Source of the DNA: Globodera rostochiensis
Taxonomy: Eukaryota > Nematoda > Chromadorea > Rhabditida > Heteroderidae
Reading direction: 5' to 3'
Assembly: GCA_018350325.1 (NCBI GenBank)
Contig: JAEVLN010000002.1
Span: forward strand, 1,370,162-1,434,161
DNA length: 64,000 nucleotides
Under the pieces are notes generated by a model. It ran no database searches and had not been told where the DNA came from. It saw only the letters and a list, made by a program, of their open reading frames with translations. Below are positions 48,410 through 57,688 of this stretch, piece after piece; position 1 is the stretch's first letter; each line of letters starts with the position of its first letter. Position numbers and translations under genes: made by a program.

Positions 48410-51400
48410 TCAGATGATGTCAGCTGATGAGCCAATGCCGTCGGTGGTGCCGTCAGTGGCGCCGCCATCGGCGGACGGCACAAAAATGCGGCGGAACACC
48501 AGTGCCAACAACAGGACGGCCAAGAAGGCAATGCAGAATGGAAGCGGACTTTTTTGCGTCGTGGAGAGCGGAGCAGTACCACCAGCGGCCGATGAAGGGG
48601 CGGTCGTTGTAGTCGTTGTCAGCAACGGTTGTTGAGTGAACGATGAACGGACAACAACCGGTGAAGCATTGGTGGTGGTGGTGCTGCTGCTACTGCTCGT
48701 CGTGGTGGTGGTGGAGTTGCTGCTCATTTTGCCGCTGGACAATGCTTTAAAAAAAGGATATGTACACATACCAGGGATGTAACCGAATGCTTAAAAAAAG
48801 TCCGCGATTCCGGCTCCCAAAAAATCCGAAATTTTTCGAAATCCCAAAAATTTGTTTTTTTAATTTTTTTTTTCGTTGCTGCACTTCCGCGATACAGTTT
48901 TTGGACCGGTTTCCTTAACAAATTTTCACAAAAATCCTAATGAATCGGAACCAAAATTTGGTTAATTTTTTCAAATGTTGCCAAGCCCCCCCCCCCAACC
49001 CCACCCCAGATCAAAAATCCCGCAAATTTTTACATTTTTAAAACAAAAATTTTCATTTAAAAAAAAATTTCGGCGGGTCGGCTCCCCTCTTTTTGGGGCG
49101 ACACGCGCGCGACTCACTGAGTTGGCCGCCGTTCGTCTCCGTCCCTGCCGTTTTCGTTGACGAACTGCTCACCAATCCAGACACCGGCGGCACCGCATTC
49201 GTTGATTTTGTTGCTTAAAAACAAAAATTTATTAAAGTAAGGGGGGGGGGGAATAATTAATCCGGACTTGTTGAAAATCGCCGGAAGAATTTACCCTCGA
49301 CGGCATAGATTCATGCTCAGAATTGACCCCCGAGGGCATAGATTTATCTCAGAATTGACCCTCCGAGGGCATAGATTCATGCTCAGAATTACCCCCCGAG
49401 GGCATAGATTTATCTCAGAATTGACCCCCGAGGGCATAGATTCATGACCCCTGAGGGCATTAGATTCATTCTCAAAATTGACCCCCGAGGGCATAGATTC
49501 ATCTGAGAATTGACCTCCGAGGGGCATAGATTCATTCTCAGAATTGACCCCTGATAGTGAGGGCATAGATTCATTCTCAGAATTAACCCCCAAGGGCATA
49601 GATTCATCTCAGAAATTGGCCCCGAGGGCATAGATTCATCTCAGAATTGAGCCCCGAGGGCATAGATTCATTCTCAGAATTAACCCCCGAGGGCATAGAT
49701 TCATCTCAGAAATTGGCCCCGAGGGCATAGATTCATCTCAGAAATTAACCCCCGAGGGCATAGATTCATCTCAGAAATTGGCCCCCGAGGGCATAGATTC
49801 ATCTCAGAAATTGGCCCCCGAGGGCATAGATTGATCTCAGAATTCAGCCCCGAGGCTACATATATCCATAAATTAAACACAAAAAAAGTGCCAACATTGG
49901 CCAACAGGCGGCGTCGTCGTGGTCGATTTGGACGCGCCGCGCACCTCGTCCATCAGGCGCTCCGTGTGCCCGGTGCTGCCCAGCGAAGGCAACGCGTCGC
50001 GCATCAGAACGCCACACGTTTCACAACGCCAATCCAGACTCCTGGGGAAAAAAATTTAAAATTTAATTTTAATGCCAAAAAAGTTCAAAATTTAGAGAAA
50101 AGCGGTGCCGACTCAAAATAAATTGTATTGTTGACTTAGGTATGCTTAAGAAAATTGTAATTTTCGTAGGGAAATTTGCATTTTTTTTTTAATGGTGCAC
50201 CGACTTGCATGCCCTGGGGGGAATTAATGGCAAAAAACATAAAATGTTGACGAATTTTAACAGATTTTTTGGGAAAAAATAATATAGCAATAAAAACAAG
50301 TAGAGCCCGGAATTTTGACAAAATTCTGGACATGGTTTTTGGAAATGACCTGGTCCTGGTTTTACCTGGACTAATAGTCCTGGTTTTTGTGGACTCCAGG
50401 TCCAAAGAGTGCTCCGACGAAAATATTTGGATTGTGGACCTGGAGACCAGGAATAACTTCTGGACATGGAGACCAGGAATAACTTCTGGACATGGAGTCC
50501 AGGAATAACTTTGGACCTGGAGTCCAGGAATAACTTCTGGACATGGAGTCCAGGAATAACTTTGGACCTGGAGTCCAGCAAGAACTTCTGGACATGGAGT
50601 CCAGGAATAACTTTGGACCTGGAGTCCAGCAAAAACTTCTGGACATGGAGTCCAGGAAAAACCAAGGTCTGGCTGGACCCAGGTCCAGTCCGGGCATCTA
50701 AAAACAGCGCGTACTTGATGGCCAACCGTCGGCGCTCCTCCTTGCTGCATTCCAAGCCGCCCAGTGCCCCAGCGGAATGGGTCGGCATGAAGCCGATGAG
50801 TGCAAGCAGTGCAGTGCGAATGGACCATGACGGCAGCCATGTCTCCGGATGGTAGCCGGAAATGCTGAATAAAACGAACACACATAAGCAACAATTCTTG
50901 TTTTTAAAACAAACTTTGGTATGAGTAATGGTTTAATTAAATTCATGTTTTTGAATTTGTGGCGAAATGTCGGACGAAAAAATCGCATGAGCATTTGCTG
51001 ATAATGTTCAGCAGAGACCGCAAATGTGGGAGGGGGGGGGGGCCAAAATTGTAATGAATTTGAATGTAATTGCATAAAAAATTTCGAGAAAAGCAATTTG
51101 TTTTTGTAAAAAATTAAAATTTTAAAATTTGGCGTCGCTTTTCCCCAAAAATTTCAAAAAAAAAAATTGTTATAAATTAACCTAAGACAAATTTTTTTGT
51201 TCGTCTCAAAGCGTCCGTTCGGCGTCAACAAGATGAGGTTGGGCGGCTTCATTGGGTAGTCTGCCGGCAACACCATGCGTCCATGGTACACACCGGACGC
51301 GTACGCCGAGTCGGGCGGCCCGCGCACCGAAAAGTGCCACTCAAACAAATTGTCCTTGAAAATGGAATAAACACTTTTTATAACACTCAAACCATGTTCT

Positions 51401-52233
51401 GTTGAAGAACAATTAAACAAAAATAAATTAGGAATAAAGGGGGGAGGGGAATTTTCAATAAAAATAAAATCTCTGGCACAACATTTTTTGAGAAAACAAA
51501 AAAAAAACAATTTTTTTTAAAAGTGTGCAAAGCGTGTTTCTGCTGTTTTTTTAGTTGAGGAAACTGTATACGCTCAAATATCAAAAAACAACGAATTTCC
51601 CGTTCCTTTGTATTGTGCTTAAGGCAAAAGGGATTTTTGGAAGTTTCTTGAATTTTTCAAAAATTCTTCATATTCGACGAGTACGGGGCTCGAAAATGGT
51701 TCAAAAGGTGGTCATATGTAGACAAACCTCCATCGGTTTCGCGCAGAACATTTCATTTGAATGCCGAAGCTCAATGGCCTCCTTCAGCAAACGCTTGACA
51801 CCTAAACAAAAAAGCATAAACAATTTTGAAAAATCAAAATTTTGCCATTTTTTTTTTCTTAACGTCACAAATCGAAATTCCCGAACTCAAAGAAAGGGCT
51901 TCTATATTTTTTTTAAATTTTAGAAGAGCTTAAAGAAGTGGCAGTTCGGAAGAGAATAAAATATTTCAAAAACAAGGCATGGAAAACATTTTGAAAAAAC
52001 ATTTTTTGCCGATTCTATGTCACAAAATCCGGGATTTTCTGTCCATAAAAATTATATTGATTCAGTTCAGCATCAATTTCAATTTATGATGTGAGATTGT
52101 GCATTTTTGGGGCCCCCGGTTGATTTAGACCGGTGCAGCGCATGTTTAGCTGTTCAGTGGTCGGCGGGCTGAACTCCTCCCGGTCGTCGTCATGTGCCGA
52201 ACGTCCACCGCCACTATTGCTGATTGAACCCAT
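48410..52233 (-). CDS. ubc-6: Ubiquitin-conjugating enzyme E2 J-type (UBE2J1/Ubc6 family), tail-anchored in the ER
   Basis: Exons: 52233-52131, 51801-51728, 51354-51182, 50864-50715, 50041-49896, 49213-49118 and 48744-48410. Phases match throughout, giving 358 aa. The UBC fold covers about residues 35-180: VKRLLKEAIEL, NLFEWHFSVRGPPDS, GVYHGRMVLPADYPMKPP, LLTPNGRFETNKKICLS with catalytic Cys near residue 115, and GYHPETWLPSWSIRTALLA. As in the Ubc6/UBE2J family, the HPN motif is replaced by TPNGRF. A Ser/Thr-rich linker leads to the C-terminal anchor PFCIAFLAVLLLALVFRRIF (about 312-331). These enzymes accept ubiquitin and act in ER-associated degradation. Unusually, about 27 residues follow the anchor. 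The intron after exon 4 holds a 400-bp mobile element and the next one a minisatellite. Confidence 0.92.
49293..49860. repeat. About 31-bp minisatellite in an intron of the E2 gene
   Basis: About 18 units contain CCCCGAGGGCATAGATTCAT and CTCAGAATTGA with small length changes. The irregular lengths keep it out of frame with the flanking exons. Confidence 0.9.
50301..50700. mobile_element. TAGAGCCCGG-type hAT-like MITE carrying a minisatellite
   Basis: Starts TAGAGCCCGG and ends CCGGGCATCTA; weak direct repeats flank it (AAAACAAG and AAAACAGC). The interior is four to five units of about 54 bp (GGACATGGAGTCCAGGAAT, AACTTTGGACCTGGAGTCC), giving false 100-250-codon ORFs. It lies in the intron between exons 4 and 5 of the E2 gene. 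Confidence 0.7.
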
Positions 52234-53852
52234 TTTTGTTGGTTGTGCAAGGCAAAACAATATTTAGAGATAATTTTAGTTTCAAAATCTAAAAATTTGA
52301 AAAATTAATCGGCCAGAAACAGAAAGGTGCCCAACGTCGAACGGATCACCGACTCGTTCAATCCCAACTCGTTCCCCTACCCCGACTCGTTACCTTTAAT
52401 AAAAATAATACTCATAAAATCGTACCCGAACAATTGGTCGAACCTTGGGTTTTTCTGGATTTTGGTCCAGGAAATCTGTCCAGGCACCTCCCCCAAACCA
52501 GGGGCAAGCCGGTCCAGCTTTTCAAAACCAATCAATCTGTAGCCACTAGATTTACTCACAATCAGAGTAAAAGGAGACCAAAACTCGGGATTTTGATCAA
52601 TTTCAAAAAATAATTATGTGAAAATCTTGGGAAATATGCGATCGATCGTTCATCAAATGCAATAATTTATTGTAAAAGATCAAAAATTTTAGAAAGAGGG
52701 TTTAAACAAAATAATTGAATAAAGTCAGGCCCGCCCAACAAATTGGTCGTCGTGCTGAGGAAATTTTTTTTACACAAATTATGCAATGAAATTGAGCAAC
52801 CCAAAAAGAGTGCCTATGGGGGGGGGGATGAATGTACAAAATGACAGTGAAGGAAAAAGTATCGATTACAAATAATGGGCCAATGATTATTATTTTTTTC
52901 AAAATGGGGGTAAACCCAACTCATCCATATCCAACTCATCCATTGAGCATAACTCGCTTCAACCTTAACCGATTTAGAAAGTCTTAACGCCATTCGATAG
53001 ATCTCGAACAGTTGAAGCTAACATTAAGTTAAAGCTTTGCGATTGGACAAGTTTCAAAAAAGTTATGGCCTTAACACTTGATAAAATTTAAAAATTTCGG
53101 TTTTTGGGCGGTTTTGTGGCCATAACTTTTTTGAAACTTGTCCAATCGCAAAGCTTTAACTTAATGTTAGCTTCAACTGTTCGAGATCTATCGAATGGCG
53201 TTAAGACTTTCTAAATCGGTTAAGGTTGAAGCGAGTTATGCTCAATGGATGAGTTGGATATGGATGAGATGGGTATGGATGAGTTGGGTATGGATGAGTT
53301 GGGTGGGACCCTTCGAAATGATCTGATTAAAATTAAAATTCGCTAAAATTTTCTCATTTTGAATATTGGGTCAAAAATATTATGAAAATCTTCACAAAAT
53401 TCCCAAAAAAAAAAGGACAAAATAAGGACGCAGGCCTCAAATAAGGACAAATCTTAAAAAGAGTAGCTCTTCTACCATAGAGCTTTAATTCGACCTTCAA
53501 CTAAATTAATTTTATTCGACCTTGGTTTCGACTTTCGACTTAAATTTGTCCAATTTGACGTTTGGTCCTGAAGCGTTTTTCCTGTTAATTGGTTTACATT
53601 TTTTGGCATTATGTTTTGCCCAAATGTGATTTACCTAATTGTTTTACCAATTTCTCCCTTGAAAAGTCCCGGTTGGTCCCGAGTCCCGGTCCCGGTTGAT
53701 AATCTTGGTCCCGGTCCCGGTTTTTCTGGTCCCGGTAAGTCTCGGTCCCGGTTTTTACCAAAAATCCCGATCCCGACCAACTCTAGTGTTTAAACTTTAA
53801 AGAAAAGGAAAATTTCAGAATTTACACAAAGCTGTCTAGCTATAATAGGTAG
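52234..53852. other. Intergenic region between E2 and ALKBH7-like genes
   Basis: Contains the large palindrome at 52917-53266 and a GGTCCCGGTCCCGG repeat at about 53650-53790, related to the elements at 24109 and 26094. No exon is supported. Confidence 0.5.
52917..53266. repeat. Near-perfect palindrome with about 155-bp arms
   Basis: Arms 52917-53072 and about 53111-53266 are reverse complements with almost no mismatch (CATCCATTGAGCATAACTCG, ACGCCATTCGATAGATCTCG, AAGCTTTGCGATTGGACAAG, GTTATGGCC). The spacer is about 40 bp. The right side continues with GGATGAGTTGG repeats. It could be a recently formed foldback element. Confidence 0.9.
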
Positions 53853-56800
53853 ATGTCATTTACATGCAGAACGAAGCGTGCTCTGCTCCGAAATCTTGTG
53901 ATTAGACGTTATTTTGCGCAACATTTTCATCCGGATAGTTCTAAAACATCCGCCAAAAATGCTGCTGATGTGGTCAGTCACCTCTTTTTTTGTGTGCCAT
54001 CAAATTAAAAAATTGCGCGAGCTTTTCCGATGCCGTAGAATGTCGAATTTGACGCTGTTTCATGCAAATTCTAATTGCTAAAACACCGAATTTTAATTCA
54101 ATTTTTCATAGCAAAAAGGTAACCCAATATTTGCGGATCCGGACAGTTTGGCGCGATCAGTCATAACTTAGTCATTAGGAAAACAAATCAAACAAAATCA
54201 GTCTTTTCCAGAAGCTCTCAGTATGTTGAACTTTTGATCAAGCAAAAGCTAATCGATTCGTATTTATTTTCTCAAAAAAATAGCTTAAAACGTGTAAAAA
54301 TCTCACAATTTTCCGTGCCAACTTGGCGCGCTGGCTCATAACTTCCTTTGTTTAAGTCGAATCGCTTAGCTCTTTTCGATTATAGCATCTACAGACATAG
54401 GGCGTTCAAATGGTACCAAGATTGTTTGATTTGGTCAAGTTTCAAGTTCAGAATTTGCCCTCTTGTTCATCACCAACACCGCCTAACCAAAATGGGCACA
54501 CCAACAACAACAACAACATCCATGTGCACAACCGGGAACAATGGCCTGCCGAGCTGTTGACCAACTTTTTGGCCGACTGTTTTGTGCGCAGCGATTTTGT
54601 GTCCGAAGGTTTTTTTAATTTTTTTGGACATGTCCAGGATTTATGGAGAGCTTTTTTTCGGCATAAAAACCCCGTATCGGGCTCTCCTTCCCAATGGTAT
54701 TTCACGGTTAAGGGGTGTAAAAATTCGAATTTTAAAAAAAATTTGATAAGAACCGAAACTCTCCGGGGTTTTCGGATTTTTGTCCCAAAATGCACACCAG
54801 TCCAATCTGGGGTCCAATTTTTGCAACATTTTGTTTTTTAAGAAAGAAAGAAAAAATAATAAAATCAGAAAATGTACCCCGAAAATAGGATTGTGTTTTT
54901 TTTGTAAAATAAAAGGTTCCGGGCCTGGCTCACGGACTTCAGAGGATTATTTTATTTTATTTAAAAAAATGCCCCCTTTTCAGAGGAAGAGCATCAATTG
55001 TTGGCCGAAATTTACCCGCACATGAAACGAATGCGCTGGGAGGACGAGCATTGGGACGGCCAAATTCATCTTTATCGCGAGCGTGAGCAGTTGATGGACA
55101 GGTGAGCCCCGAGAAAAATAATTAAAATTCGGAATTTTTGGGTACCAAATGCCTTCGGGGGGTTTCTCAAACCCCATAAGGAGGGGGGGGGGGGTCTTTT
55201 TTTACAAAATTAATCATTTTTGGGCCAATTTTCTTAACAAATTCCATTAAAAAACAAATTAAAAACTGCGTAAAAAATGCATTAACCCAAAAATTAGAAA
55301 ATTTAAAAAACAAAAAATTTTTTGTTTGGAAGTTTTCTTAAGCCCTCCAAAATTTCAAAAAACATTTTGTGTTTGGAATTTTTCTAAGCCCTCCTCCCCT
55401 CGTTCGAACAAATTCATGAGGGGGGACCCTGTTTTCCAAGCGTAGACCCTTTTAAAAAATTGAACAAATTATAAAAACATTATTTTTTTGGAATTTTTCT
55501 AGCGCCTCGTACCAACAAATTTTTTTACTATTTTTTAATTTAAGACAAAAAAATGTATTTGTTTTATTTATTTATTATTATTTTTTCGCTGGCAACCCGA
55601 AAACCAAGCGCTGATCAAACGCATTTGGCACACTTCGTTCCCGCCGCCGTTTGAGCCCTCGCCGTACGTGCACATTTTGGACCTGCACCAGGACGGATTC
55701 ATCCGGCCCCATCTGGACAAGCCGAGGTTTGTGTTTATTTCTGTACAAATTTTTTTTTTTTTGAAACTCGTTGCCTAATCATTACCAGATAAAAATTTAC
55801 TTAATAAACTAAATGCCAAATTTTTAGTCCAAAATTTTCAACAAAAAACAAATTTTTTTTACAAATTTTTGACTAATTTTTTGATCAATTTTCTTAACAA
55901 ATTCCATCAAAAAACTCAAAAATTTTTCCCGGCGGCGCCTATCAGCACCGCCGGGCCGCTCCTGGAGCTCAAATGGGAATGCCGCCTGAGCCCCGCGCTC
56001 AGATGGATCAATTCCCTCCGCCGAAATTTTTTTCTGGCTACGCCCCTGGTTGGGGGTGTATTTTATTCTACCAAAAAAAAAAAAAAAAAATTTTTTTTTT
56101 TGAAAATCCATGCCTAATAATCTTAACAGAAAAAATGCTTAAAGAATAGTAAAGGCCAAATTTTCAACAACAGAAAAATGTTTACAATTTTTTGAACCAT
56201 TTTTTGGGTGGTGTATTTTATTCTATCAAAAAAAAAAATTAAAAAATTTTTTGTTTACAGGAAAAGCAATTTATTTTAGCAAAAATACGCCTTTTTAAAG
56301 TGTCTGTCTGTCTTCGAATTCCCAACAAAATAAAATTGTGTTTTTTAATGCAGATATTGTGGCCGTGTGATCAGCGGTCTGTCACTGCTGTCGACGGCCG
56401 TCATGCGAATGCGTCATGAGGACGAACGGCTTGCACAATGTTGTGTTGCTGATTTGTTGCTGAGCCGTCGCAGTCTCTACAGACTCTGGTTAGTCCGTCC
56501 CCCGTGTGTCGCGTCCACACTACTGTTTTTGCGAAAGTTGTTGTGAAATTTCCCGTAAAACTCAAGAAAAATCGGTTCGGCAGCACTCGGAAATGGATTT
56601 TTTTTTTGAAAAAACCAAACACACGACTTTTTGGGGACATCTCCGGTTTTTGGCACAAGTCCAATTAACAAAAAAAAAAATGGTCCGGGCCTCTTGGCCG
56701 CTGAGTCGGGCTTGTTTCAAGCGCTTTCGGGCGACACGCGACGAGTTCCTCCGGTGCCATGTGAATGCCGAAAAAACAAAAAAAAATGTTTTTTGAAATT

Positions 56801-57118
56801 TATACATAATTAGAAAATTGGTCAAAAAACGGGAGAGATCTTCTTTACACGTGTCACGTGATGATAATGGTGTCAGGAGACATACAGCCGGCGCCGTGAA
56901 ATTTCGGGTTAAATTTCAAAAAAAAACAATTTGTTTTCAGCGGCTCAGCGCGCTACAAATTCACGCATGAACTGCTTGAGGGCGGTTGCGACGACGACAA
57001 GAGTCGGTTTGGCACGCACGCAGTCGCACGGGAACGTCGCATTGCGGTGATTTGTCGCGAAGTGCCAGTCCCAGCAGCAGGCAACGACAACAACAACGAC
57101 GGAACAGCAAATGACTGA
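53853..57118 (+). CDS. alkbh-7: ALKBH7-like mitochondrial AlkB-family 2-oxoglutarate/Fe(II) dioxygenase
   Basis: Exons: 53853-53972 (inferred presequence), 54452-54608, 54984-55101, 55589-55726, 56354-56488 and 56941-57118; phases match, giving 281 aa. Exon 1 encodes a basic, acid-free start (MSFTCRTKRALLRNLVIRRY) typical of mitochondrial import. A low-complexity Asn region follows. The catalytic part matches ALKBH7: RMRWEDEHWDGQIHLYRE, HILDLHQDGFIRPHLDKP with the iron-binding HxD (about H173/D175), CGRVISGLSLLSTAVMRM, then SARYKFTHELL with the distal His (about 232) and RERRIAVICR for 2-oxoglutarate. ALKBH7 acts in the mitochondrial matrix. One anomaly: exon 4 is preceded by TTTTTTCG, not CAG, as if one A were missing. 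Exon 1 is separated from exon 2 by a repeat and is less certain. Confidence 0.88.
54150..54445. repeat. Dispersed repeat, second copy near 21530-21775
   Basis: Shares AGCTCTCAGTATG(C/T)TGAAC, CAAGC(T/A)AAAGCTAA(C/T)CGATTCGT and CGCTTAGCT with 21530-21775 in the same orientation. It lies in the first intron of the ALKBH7-like gene and would mislead start-codon choice, because an in-frame ATG at 54410 is inside the repeat. Confidence 0.65.
55895..56055. repeat. Hairpin-repeat copy fused to a CTGGCTACGCCCCTG element end
   Basis: CGGCGGCGCCTATCAGCACC is followed by GAGCTCAAAT, GCTCAGATGGATC and TTTTTTTCTGGCTACG with CCCCTG. The second part recurs at 44190-44290 (CTGGCTACGGCCCTG) and in short form near 44490. 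The end CAGGGGCGTAGCCAG is typical of hAT-family inverted repeats. Confidence 0.65.
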
Positions 57119-57688
57119 CTCTGACTGCTTGAATTTGATGTCACTTTTTCGAGGAAAAAAATTCAATAAAATAATGACGCTCGGATGGGCTGCCTGGATT
57201 GGGGGGAGGCTGAGGTGTCTCTGTCTGTCTGTCCATGCCACTTCAGTGTAAAATTTTGGCGCCCTTTTATCAGAACAATTTTTAGGCCATGAACCCTTTA
57301 GCCCCCCTCCGGCGTTCATTATTATTCATGTAAATTTTTTTCACAAAATTAATTAGGGGTATAAATTTGTTGGGGTTTTACGTGTTTTTGATATATGATT
57401 TTTTTTTATGCGTAAAATTTCATTTTTATTTGAATTGTCGTTGTTCTTGGATGAGGCACATTTTTTGGGTAATTCGGTGCGTTGAACGGAGTTTCAGAAC
57501 AAAAATATGAATTCCCCACATCGCATATGCATTTTTTGTGTCCGGGTCAAAATTCTAAATTCATTATGAACGTCCATGTCCGGTTCCAAATGGTGTTTTC
57601 TGTTGTCCCGACTGACTTTGTTGCGGATTTTTGTAATTGGAAATTTAATTTTTGCCGATTTTCTTCCCAAAAAATAGAAATAATTTGC
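57119..57688. other. Interval between ALKBH7-like and NAA40 genes
   Basis: An AATAAAATAATG motif about 45 bp after the ALKBH7 stop is a good polyadenylation candidate. The remaining sequence has no supported exon. The gap of about 570 bp is longer than usual inside nematode operons, so co-transcription is possible but not indicated. Confidence 0.45.

Noticed and set aside
49293..49860. Possible CRISPR-like array
   Set aside because: Units are contiguous with no unique spacers, and the host gene has eukaryotic introns; it is a minisatellite.
50136..50690. Long minus-strand frames with SWTPCPEV / FLDSMSRS repeats
   Set aside because: They are translations of a 54-bp minisatellite inside a MITE in an intron of the E2 gene; only the part from 50715 to 50864 is a real exon.
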